64,000 nt of DNA from Chaunax sp. Z400. Its lineage: Eukaryota > Chordata > Actinopteri > Lophiiformes > Chaunacidae. Each line of letters starts with the position of its first letter. Position 1 is the stretch's first letter. The stretch covers positions 10,769,501 through 10,833,500 of the forward strand of contig CM075201.1 of assembly GCA_037577475.1 (NCBI GenBank). Direction: 5' to 3'. Of this stretch, positions 26,701 to 38,100 are shown piece after piece. The translations under genes were made by a program, and so were the position numbers. The notes beneath the pieces were generated by a model. It did no database searches. It saw only the letters and a program-made list of their open reading frames with translations, and had not been told where the DNA came from.

Positions 26701-27311
26701 ATTGGGGTGTGATGACGTTTATTGTGGAAGTCAGTGCTGAACCCTCATAATTTTTTTTGTTGTTGTTACAATAAGCTTAAATACAACATTTACAAAAAAT
26801 GTATCACAATTATTTTTGGGCAATAAAATGCCTAAATACGGACCTTTGTCTTTGAGCGTTGTTTTCATGCTGATTTATTGTTGTTTATGTAGATTTTAAT
26901 TGACTTTTCTCCAGTGTTATAGATGCTTTTTTAGACGATGGTACATGTAAATAAACCTGACCTCATGTATGTGTGTTTGCTTCTGTTTTAGAAAAGAAAG
27001 AAGTCACACCTGAACCAGGTTGGGACGTGGTACCAGTTTTTATTGCTGTTGCCATCGCTGCCATACTGGCGCTGTCCCTGTGTGTGAGTGCAGTGCTCAA
27101 AGTGTGAGTAAATGCAGTATTACTATACAGCCACACACACACCACACACACACACACACACAGCTCAGCTCACTCTATACTGTGCTTATATTGTAGGAGG
27201 AGATCAAAGCAAGTAAAGACGCCCGACTCTCTGCTCACCTCCATGTTTGCTGGAAATTCAGGTCTCACAGTGGCCAGAGGCCTGAATAAACAAGAGAACC
27301 TTCACCATTGA
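20750..27311 (+). CDS. il13ra2: IL13RA2, interleukin-13 receptor subunit alpha-2
   Basis: Nine coding exons with matching phases: 20750-20840, 21170-21321, 22169-22325, 22438-22558, 23179-23363, 23554-23708, 24461-24605, 26992-27103 and 27197-27311 (TGA). They give 410 residues, against 380 in human. The first exon encodes a signal peptide (start MESNSWLTHQ, then hydrophobic LVLLIISW). Three fibronectin-III-like ectodomains follow, for example VDPPKDLVILDPG matching the human VNPPQDFEIVDPG region. The class I cytokine-receptor WSxWS motif is present as WSDWS at 24569-24583 (about residues 324-328). Transmembrane segment is about residues 349-372. The ~37-residue cytoplasmic tail has no visible JAK-binding box 1, consistent with the decoy/non-JAK behaviour of IL13RA2. 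For exon 3 the acceptor at 22168 was chosen over one at 22146 because only the former keeps frame (W-S-T-V-R) and aligns with the family. Adjacent LRCH2 supports orthology. Confidence 0.93.
26165..26800 (+). mobile_element. Decayed LINE reverse-transcriptase fragment (L2/Rex-like)
   Basis: It lies in the last large IL13RA2 intron. A broken frame reads GVPQ-like then SVLGLLIFALYMN, followed in another frame by HFNADDILLYS, the position of the catalytic YADD/FADD motif of non-LTR reverse transcriptases, here NADD. Downstream, words such as VEHLTQS fit the C-terminal part of the same enzyme. Frameshifts and stops show it is dead. Confidence 0.65.
27132..27163. repeat. (CA)n microsatellite
   Basis: CA repeat in the last IL13RA2 intron (27104-27196). 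Confidence 0.9.
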
Positions 27312-27794
27312 CTATCTCAAAGAGAACCTTTTAGCAGATTTATTGCTGCACTACCCTCTCCTGTTTTCAGGGTCAGAAATCACACAATGAAGCTCTCAGA
27401 TGTCACACAGTCATCACCTGAGATTGTACCCACTGCCAACACATTACTGAAGATGTCCCACTCTGAAGGTTAAAGTGGATTATTATCAAAACAGCCGAAA
27501 CGGTATTTTTTTCCCTTTTTTTATTACATCATAGAGTTTCATGGTTTTGAACCATTGCATTTGATACGAGTTTATAAGTAACGGCTACAATAATTCTCGG
27601 CTACAATAAAAGCACATTTCTTTAATTTATGGGCTGATTCGTAGGCCAGGAAAAGGAGGATGTGAGGATGGGATAGCTTCCGTTTTTATTACTAAATGCA
27701 TAAGATGGTTTGATTTTGGTTTAAGAAAATGTGTAAGAAGCCACTGGATTTCAGCAAGTTTGCTTTTTTCTGTTTCATTGTATGGCCTGTTTCA

Positions 27795-27800
27795 AATAAA
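27795..27800 (+). terminator. Likely IL13RA2 polyadenylation signal
   Basis: AATAAA about 480 bases after the stop codon. A second AATAAA at 27605-27610 could give a shorter 3' UTR. Confidence 0.5.
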
Positions 27801-30800
27801 GCGCATTGTTGAAGGAACCATGAACTGTTGTACTGTAAATCTTTCAAATATGATTTGTTATAGAATAATAAATAGCTAGAACGAGGCAGACTGCAGCTGA
27901 TACTTCATGAACTCTTTGCCTATAATTGAAAGCTCCAGGAAACAAAACAAATGTAGTGGAAACTTATTCAAAATGAGCTTTCATCACCATCAACTAAACT
28001 AGAACCTCCACTAAGGCTGAACAATCCTGCATGTCTGTTTAGCTCTTATAATAGAGGAATAAACAAAAAAGGGTTTATTATTGGGATCTGCACACACGCA
28101 ACAAGATAAACACATGATTTATGGATTATTACCTGAGAAATTATGTTAAATGTTTAAAAAAAGTCCTATATCATAATATTAAATAAAGTTATAAAACAAT
28201 TCCAGGATTTGCTCCTCTATCCAGATCCACACCAAATTGTAACACGTTCTTGTCAATCCCATGCTCCACCCCACAAGTTTCATGTAAATCATTTTATTAG
28301 TTTTTGTATAATCCTCCTCACTGACCGACAAACAAATCAACAAACAAACAAACAAACAGATACGCGTGAAAACATAACCTTCTTGGAGGAGGCAATAAAT
28401 GTAATGTAATGCATAACAAATCCCTATCTCATATAAATAACTGCATACAGTGTTCTGTCATTCCAAACAGTGGAAAACCATATTTCCCCTGTGGTTTCCA
28501 TGTGCAACACCAGATCAGATGTGAATAAATGCAAATGATGAATTTGAAAAACTGTTCAAACGCAAATATCAGTAGTTTTTCAATTGTAACATCCTGCAAA
28601 TAAAATAGCTGTATTAGACATTTTGTTCGAATTATTTGTTACTTTTGCGCATTTCACAAATATTATTTTCAAATTTCACCTTTGTGTTCATATGTATAGG
28701 ATTTATGGAACAGCACTAATATGCATGGTAAAATATGAGCATGTATATCTGCTTAGTACAATAAAATATTATTTTTGTTATACCCCCATGTTGCCCTCTA
28801 GTGTCCAGATGATCTATAGCAGCAGTCTAAAATGAAAAGAGTGTTGTTGATAATTTTGTTGAGAAATACAGATTAAATGAGTAAGTGTGTCAAAATATAT
28901 GATGAAGTGTTTATGATGCCACTGGTAGAATAAAGAGTATGGTCTAGTGTGATAAAGTGTGATTTGGCGCTACGTAACTTAAATTGACTTGATTTGACTG
29001 GTCACCTTGTTGTGTTAAGTATCTTTAATTAACTTTATATCTGGATATTTGCTTGATGAAGACAAGACCTGGATTAAAACAATAATGGCTCAGGATGCTC
29101 TGATTCAGTGTGCAGGCACTGTGTCCCCTTGATAAACACACAAACTACCTCTCATGACACTAATCAATACTGCAGAGCAGGTGAACGTTAAACACAGGCT
29201 TTCCACTGCATGATGTTGTGTTTCATGTTGTGAAAGTAACCATGTGGCTCCAGGCTGGTGCTCTTTTTCAGTGTTTGATCCAACATTCATTGACATCCAC
29301 AAGGTCAGTTAGGCAGCTGACTGCTTCCCACACCATGCCTGCTGTGTGCATGTATGGGTCTATGAGAAGTTGTGTGTCTCTTGTTGATTTCATCTGGCTC
29401 ATTAGTAACAAGAGGGAGCTTTTACATGATTGTCAATAGAGAACAAATGAGAGAGACTCTCAAGTATGCACACACTTTCTCGCACACTGATATTTCTCAT
29501 TTGAGTAGGAGAACGCTAACTGCTCAGATCATTTCTCTTGAGCCACTGGGGTCTCATCCAAATGAAGCACCCTTGCTACATGTAAATAAAATAAGATAAT
29601 GAATGTTATGCAGCTCATTGAATGATACCAAATGTATTCAGGTGATTTGACTATTGTATTTGGGTTTATTGGGACACAGGGGGCTGCAGGGCAGCACAAG
29701 TGTGATAGTGGAGAAGGGAGTAACTTTCTTCAGGTTAATGTGTAATTTTATTGGAGCCAAGTCTCATCAATGATTGGTTGGAGGCTAATGTGTAGTCCAG
29801 GTGTTACTTTTCAGCCTATTTATCTGCCTTACTCATCTGCAGAGGGCTTCTACTGCTGAGGATCACAGGAAGAACTGGACAACTTCAGGTTTGTATTGTA
29901 TTGATTTTATAATTCTATTGGATTTTCAATAGATCAATAGATCTGTGCACAGTCCTATCCCGTAAAACATTAATTTCTGTTCTTAGGCATGAAGGTGTCA
30001 GAGCCCATCTTTGTCTCTGCCCCCCAGGCTCAGTAACTGGAATCTGTCCCTGCAGAGTTGAAAGAGTGCAGGGCCTGGCTGGTTACTGCACCCAGGGGCC
30101 AGACTACTCTCCAAAGGCCAAATTATCTTCACTACAAATACAATTCATGTTACAATCAAATATCACTGAGATCTCTTCTCCAACAGCTGTAAAGGACTTT
30201 ACTTGATTTGGCTTTGGTTTCCTTTGCTGATCCTCTACAGTAAAAGCTGGGGTCGTATCCAAAGTATTCAGGGACATTTAGCAGCAGCTGCAGAAGCACA
30301 GAGTTATCTTCAACTGCAAAATGATTCTCTGTTCAATATGTTTATAATATGCATCTAATAATGTAACAATGTCTGATTGGTGTTTCCGATCAGTGTTACT
30401 GATGTTTTCTCCTGTGTCTATTCAGATCAGAACTTTACAATTAGAACCCAGCTATACAGCCATGCAGATAAAAAGCTTGTTTTCTTTCCTGTCTTAGTGT
30501 CCAAAAACAAGAACTTAATCATTCATATAAAGCATACAATATATTTATTCTGCTATTTTCATAGTGCATAGAGAAATAAGCAAGATAAAGGCATCAACTG
30601 TGAACTGCATCACAACTCCAGCATTGTTTCTTGTATTTTTTGACTGCTCTCACAACCTGACAACACCAGATATCATCAGGTCTGTCTACTAGTTGAGGAA
30701 ATCGTGCCTTTAGTGAGACGTAATGAGAAGTGCTTTTTGCTATTTAGTAGCATGTAAGGCAAAAAGTGCAGTAACTTTGTAGTTGGACTGTTGTTGTTGT

Positions 30801-32039
30801 CGACTATTTCAACACACAAAAACTAGTGAGAACATAAGTTAAAACTCACTTCTGCCAAGTTAAAGCAAAGAAACTATTTGCATATCAAACAGGTAAACTG
30901 TGGGTGCTTGTGAATGTTGTGTTACTTTATTCTACTGCATTAGAATTAAAATCTTTCTAAAATCCCCTCACTGTCAAATTATATTTCATTTTGTGTTTTG
31001 CGCTCTCAACAAATGTTTAACTAAAGTTAACATGCTTGTCATGTAGTGTACAGTATGTGGGGCAAGACGGTAACATCATGACATCTCTGACACACTTTAT
31101 AAACTATATGATGTGTGCCATCTCGACCAGCCTGGTGTGTAACCGCGTCACCTTTAACTCTTTATGTCACATTTCAAAGATTCCCGAGAGGTCACTGCTA
31201 TTATAAGACAGCCACTGACCTCGCACCTCACACTCTATACACAGGAGCCCCCTATCTGGTTCACACAACGCAGTAATTTGTCATTTTGCCCATCGAAGCT
31301 GTTGACTCTGGGATAAATACTGTCCACAGCTGGGGAGTTTTCACACTGCTGCAGCTGCACAACTTGTTTATTTCCCTTTGCTGGGATTCTTTAACCAGCT
31401 GTTGGAGTTTAAACTCTGTTGGGGCAGAGAAGTGTGTACAGAGAGCCTTCCCACCACACAGTGTGGCAGTGCCTTCTGTTTTACACAGTGAAATTGTATA
31501 GATCTTAAAAACTTGCCTGCCATACAAAAAACAGGAGTAAACTACCAGTTAAAAAAAAAAGTTTTAGTCTTGTTTCTCAATAAATTTTAAATTCAGCCTG
31601 AGGACATTTATACATGACAAGCAAATAATGTGGCACTGTTGTAAAATTGTCTCAATGAAAATTAAATGAACAGATCATCCTGCAGGAAGCTGTGAAGTTT
31701 AATTTCCAAACGTGCCTTGTTCACAGTAATAAAATGTTTTATGTTGCTCCTTATGCTCCAACCAGTGCATCATATATTCACACATTAAACTGGCTGCAGG
31801 CTGGCGACCCGGTGATGTCTCTTTAAATGGCATGGGGTGGCTTCCTCTGAGGAATGTGTGCAGCGGATAATGAGAGTGTTTTGCATTTTCGTCCCTTTGC
31901 TATTTGGTCCAAAAAAAGGGGGGGGGCACCCCTGCCTCTGCTCTTACAATTCTGTCAGAGGTCAGTGTGTGAACCACTGAGCCACATCGCAGCATCCAAC
32001 AACAAATCACACAGCAAACGCTCCCCATTACTACAATAG
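27801..32039. other. Intergenic IL13RA2-TMEM47, no gene seen
   Basis: This lies between two convergent genes. No exon with a recognisable product was found. The stretch 28209-28409 (ending CAAACAAACAAACA, then 'ccttcttggaggaggcaata') resembles the reverse orientation of the dispersed repeat type at 39600-39935 and 41190-42330. The rest is AT-rich and unassigned. Confidence 0.5.
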
Positions 32040-32798
32040 TTTATTCCTTCATGTAGAAATACTTTGTACACATTCATTTGGGAGAAACTAGTGTTTCCAA
32101 ACAAACAGTGAACATAACTCCAAAGCTCTATTTATAGCTCTATCATATAAATTTACACTTCTAATTTCAGGAGGCGTTAGCGTTACCAGATATGTTTCAG
32201 CTAGAACACAGGGAGGAAGAAGTTCAGCTTTGTCAATATTTATAAAGTGGAAAATTCTGCCATAAATACATTAACAACAAGCATGTCCTCATGAAAGCCT
32301 ACAAAAAGAATTTTTAAAAAAAAGAAATGTGTAGGTAAGTCAATCCATTCAACTGTTCAGTCGCGGCACAGTCAGGTCTGTGCTGAGAATCTACTGTTCT
32401 TTTTTTCTAACTATTGAAATCCGGGTCAACGTGCAGTGGAAACGTCCAGCATCTGGGGCTCGTGTCTGTGTCTGTGTCTCTCTCTGTGCTTTAGCTTTGC
32501 TGCCTCACCCCTGATACTGGCAGGGCTGAGAGACCCACTGTCTGCATGGGAGCAGAGGTAGTGGGGTCCTATTCATACAGCCCTGGTCTAAATTAGGCCT
32601 TCACAACCTGCCCAAAAATAACAGAGAGAGCAAGACAGCAAGGGAAGGAGAGGAATCGGGTCTGTGCTCACATCCACATTCGCTGTGTGCAGAGTGAGGA
32701 AAAGCAGCAAGCCTCCTGTATGGAAAATTGTCCGTATGTGTGTGTGTCTGTGTGTGTGTGAGTGTGTATTTCCACTGGGTGGGGGCTTGAGAAAGCTC
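32040..32798 (-). other. tmem47: TMEM47 3' UTR (probable)
   Basis: Sequence downstream of the TMEM47 stop on the minus strand, up to an AATAAA (plus strand TTTATT at 32040-32045). The 3' limit is inferred from that signal only. It includes a short GT-rich run near 32735-32765. Confidence 0.4.
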
Positions 32799-35049
32799 TC
32801 AGTACATTGCATCCTCGTATACGTCCGTCCGCAGGCAGAAGAGGATTCCTCCGCCCAGCATGAAGATGGTGGCTCCCCATCCGAGCCCATAGCCCCAGTT
32901 GAATTCATGATAGGTCTGAAGAACCGTTCCGTCGATGAACTTGATTGGGTAGAGGACCAAAGCACAGGCCTGCAGAACCACTAGAACCACAACAGAGTCA
33001 AAGATAAGATTTTACTGAGAAATAAGCTATTGTTGTTTAAAAACATTTTTAATCATAAAGGCAGCTCTTCACTTTCATCACAATTTTCATTGGTAAAACA
33101 GTTAGTTGTTTAATTCAAGTTAAGCAGTCAGCTGACAGAAAATTAATCTATTTAAAAAAAAAGTGAAATAGTGTCCTAGTTCTAGCTTTTATTTCTTTTA
33201 TGTGACTGTAGAGTAAATAATTTTGTGTTTTTGACTGGTGGTCTGACAAAACAAGCGATGTTTAGATGTAATTTTGGGTTTAAGAACTTGGCATTATCTC
33301 CTAAATTGTGACATTTTTGTGACAGTTTATCTGGACAATAGATGTGTCTATGTCAATGTCTTAATAGAAGACATAGTTATCACTATGCCCCTGCCACATG
33401 ATGCTTGTTTCTAGTGTGCATACCCTTTGTAAAAAGAGACAATGTTTTATGAATGAAGTGAAATGATAATACAAATGAAAGTGTCATAATAAATGTTAGT
33501 TCTGCATGGAAGCGGCTAATGTTAACATAAAGCTTCAGCATTTAATGAGCTGAGTATCTACCTGTGACTGTAGTAATACTACAGCAGGACTACAGTGGAG
33601 AGTCAATGTACTACAGTACATAATAAAGCTCTGCACAGAATATTATTCTCCCATCTTTGACGTCACACGGACGTAGCACATTCCTATATATCATATAAAA
33701 AATTCATTACCAGCACCCCCAATACAACACTGCAATACCTCCACTACTATGTGGAGTGACCAGATGCTAAAACGTAAATAGAATGAAATCATTTACAAAT
33801 ATTTTTTCAATTTAAAATGAATTGAAAACAGTGCAAAAGCAAGATATTAAATGTTCAAACTGGGAAAAAAAAGAAGTTTTTTTTAAATACACTCATTCCG
33901 ACTTTGATGCCTGCAAGGCGTGTTTACCATGATGTTACCCCATCTTTTCTTTTAACAACACTTTTGGCAGCTCGGAACACTAATGCTTGTTTTGAAAATA
34001 TAATTCTACTCCATTCTTGCATGATATATGTCTCAATATGCTAAATAGCATGTTAATCAACTGGAGTTTAAAATGTATTTCCTCATAAATGCTCAAATAT
34101 TGAATCTTTTCCACTTTCCACCCTCTTTATTGCTTTCATCTGAATTTTGTTTTTCTTTTCAGGATTAACTCTTCTTTTTATACACTCTTCAAATTTCTTC
34201 TGACTCTCTTTGTTTCACACCTTGTGTGTTCATCAATCACAAGCATGAAAAAAAGCACCATTCAAGTAAAGAATCTGAGGCACTGATGGCCTTGCTCGCG
34301 TAAAAAGGCAGATCAGACAGCCAAACGCACCGCTGCAAAAGCAGAAATGTGATTGAGAAAACAGGCGGAGAGATTTTCAATGTCTGTAAAGAGAACTGAG
34401 AGTCACTGAAGGTAACCAGAGAATGGTTATATAAAGTGATTATACAGTATATGAGAGTTTCTGCTGCTTCAGATGATCCCCTCTAAAGATTTTCAATGGC
34501 AAGAAGAACAATTAAAAGTCTGAGTGCTTTTAGGAGCCTGTAGATAAAACAGAAACACGTCAAAACCGGATTAAAAATGTCCTCCTCGTCCTTTGAGCCT
34601 TTTGATTTTAGTGGCGTCTCAGAGCCAAACACGCATCACTCCACTGTGCCTGTAAATCCATGCAAACACTTATCATAGCTGAAACATTTGAGGATTAAAA
34701 GGATTGATTTATTACTCTAGATGCAATTCATGCCAATACAAACCCAGTAAAATATATTAAGCTATGATGCATTTTGTTCACGAGAACAAAACTAATTTAA
34801 TCTTTTTGCTCTTTTCTATCGAGCCAAAAGTGCTTTCCAGCGTAGCAACATAAGATACAGCAGTAAATGTATTTCTATGTCACATCCAGTGTCCCTGAAA
34901 AGATAAAAGAATACTTTGTATGACACACATCCCTGTGAGTTTCTTGCTTTTTTCCCCCCCTGACACTTAAACATCACATCACAACAGACCAAAGTGAAGT
35001 CTGTCCAGTTCCTCTTATAACAAATAACAATTGTAATTATTAGTTTAGA

Positions 35050-35108
<59 letters not shown>

Positions 35109-38100
35109 AAGAAAATGCTTTTAATGTCTCCATCACTGTGAATAATTCATCCCTTTAAATCACTCAGGACCACGAGCCTCCCGTGGGAAATGTGTTGGGA
35201 ACATTGTGAGCGTAGATGTACCATCGCAGTCGCACTGCGTTCTGCACCACCAGCTCCTTCAGGTACTCGCTGTGCGTGTTAGGTGTCTCCTGAGGAAGGA
35301 TTTTGTGTAGCCATGACTCCGCCTTTCCTTCCTACAGGATGGAGGTGTGGGCGTGCTGGGGAACTATGGCAGCCCAAGAATGTGGTGGTGTTGATGGTGC
35401 CCAGACTGAGCTCGTAGACCACTGAGGTCATATTTCCGGACAGAAAATAAATCCCACATTGAAAACAGTCCTGGCCAAGGGGCATTTAACAGTCCAACCT
35501 CTCAGCTGCTGCTGCTTTCCTGAGAACTGTGCGCATTATTCCTGCGAGGCTCTTAAAGCAATTACACACAGGAAAGGATAACACTGCATTTCCACACTTT
35601 TCAGTAAATGGGTAATAGTCAAAGGCACAGCCGTTAAGTTGACGGCACACACTGGTCCTTTGTGACCGATGTTTTCAGAGACTGACAACATTATAGCTGC
35701 CTATTCCAGCCTGACCAGTCTAATCTTTAAAACGGGCCAAATCGGTGCATGAAATGGAATACACCACATGTGTTGTCCATTATTTTATGCAGACTTTTAC
35801 AACAAGTTACACTCTTTGTACTGAGATATTTGGTATCAACAGAATTTCCTTAAATCCATAAGAGGATTTTCAGAGTAAGACTTAATTATATAGTGCAGAA
35901 ATGTCACGTAGTGGATTTACAGAGAGTTATGTGCCTGATTATTTCTTTAACAGGAGCATTGACATTTATTGACCCATTCATTTACTCTTTTACTTTTGGG
36001 TAGAGCCAGGCAAGCTGTTTCTCCATTTCCAATCTTCATGCAAAGCTAAGCTAAGCAAAGCCCGCCACTGTCTGTGAATCTGCTGGTCAACGAGGTTACG
36101 TGAAGCTTACATACAGAGGTAAGAGGACATAAAATGCCTCTAGGATTTGCCAAAAAGAAGAGCGTGGACACCTTCCAGAGTGGTCGCAATTTAAAATCGT
36201 CACATCACCCAAACCTTAACAGATATGAGAGCGGTAACGATCTTCTGAACTTCACAAACTCCACCAAGAAAGCAAACAAGTCTATGGATTTGTCAAAAAT
36301 ATTCCTCAAAGTTTCGTCGACAGGCGTGATGTAAAACTTCCAGAGGAGGGACATTAATTGCGATGCATAGCAGAATGTCTGTTTCTTACAAATCCCATTT
36401 TATTTCGGAAAAGGGCTAAAGCTGGAAGAGGGCACAAAAACATGCGAAGAAGCTGTAGAAGCGATTTGTGTTTCCTCACTGATTTTAAAGTCAAATAAGC
36501 ACAGGCTATGAGTCAGTTATGACAACAGCTGTACAGTGTGTGGAACAATATGTCTTGACTGCTGAATATTCTGACTTTAATTAGATGTTTTATACATAGA
36601 TCCTCCCTCACCAGTTGTCAAAAACCCAAAGGACCCTTTTCACAAAGCATCCAGGAGGAGTGCAGTCCAAGTATGAGGCAGTGTTGGCTGAGGAGTCTGT
36701 GGTGCCTTTTTTTTTTTTTTTCCTGTCACCGACTTCACTTTGTTGGTAAGTCTGCAAATTCCGCGGCTGCTTTTTCTTGGCCCATGAGCCGGCAGCTCCC
36801 CAGACTCCACATCATAGAAAAAATAAGCTCAACCAGAAGCTTCATTCAGCTGCTTCTTTCCCTCTGCACACTTCTATTTAATGTGAGCACTGGAACAACA
36901 ACAACAACAAAAAAAACCCTGTCTATTTGGAAACGATTGTGGTTGCGGTGAATGTATGCGTGCTGTCTTTCTGTTCCAAATGAGCATGTGATGTGTTGGA
37001 ACAGTGGATAAACAATAGCAGAAGGGCAAATGATTTCAGAAGGTTTGGTTTGAGAGTAAAGGAGGAGAAAGACGTACCTGCGGTGAAGAGGAACGCAGCT
37101 ATGGTGCGGTAGTGTTGTCTCTGTGTGCCCCGGCAGAGGGAAATCAGGGCCACCAAGAAGGCCACCAGAGTTTCCACAGCACCGGCCACCAGCAGCACAA
37201 GGGTGGCAATCTGCCAGTCTGCAAGACGAGACACATTCAGGTTAGAGTGGAGCATCCCCACAAAAGCTTGATTCATAGAACATCACTGTTGAATTGAACC
37301 GCTGTGTTGACAAACACAAAACACGAGCTAATCCCACAGAGTGAAGTGGGTGAAGCAGAACAGACTCAGGCCTGCATCAAACCACACAAACAAAAGGAAG
37401 GAAGCTGAGTAATATTTCAATGGTCAGTATTTAGATGAAATATGCAAAAAAAAATTATACCTGAATTACATGTTGGTAGAAACGATAATATCCAATGCAC
37501 GATTAGAGGATGACGTTTGTATTTCAAAGCACAGAAAAATGAAATGACTCATAAACAGCTGGTATGTTGCAGATGGAGATATAAAAAAATAAAAAGCCCC
37601 AGCTATACCCTTTGAAAGGTGATCAATATTTTCACATTATTCTGCAGCATTTTGAGGGGAAACTAGATGGAAATGAATCCATTTATACTGCATTGCAGCT
37701 TTTCAGTGCAAGCTGTCCTCTCAAGCATTTATTATCGCATCCCTGCAAATTTAATGGATATTTTATGGCTTTATCTTTCCACCTGTGCAAAGACATTGTC
37801 CAAAAACTCATCTGTCTCCAATGTTTATCATAGGTCTATAGTTTTTTTTAAAAAACATTTAATTAAGTTAGATTTTTGGTGTTAACTGATCATTCCTGTG
37901 GTGTTTTGCAGAGGAAATATGTGTAAGTCAGCGTGTTCGACATTGTGACGCCTCGTTGGAGTCTCGATCGATGGAGCTGGAGTTCCTGCTCGTGGCTGCA
38001 AGTCTTTTCCATGGTCGCTTTTTAACAGCACATTTCTTCAATATCCAGCTTCCCCATGGTGGAAACTAATCAAACTAATCACATCCAAGACTTTATGAAC

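Noticed and set aside
34816..35136. Minus-strand frame with a poly-isoleucine run
   Set aside because: Produced by the AAT microsatellite.
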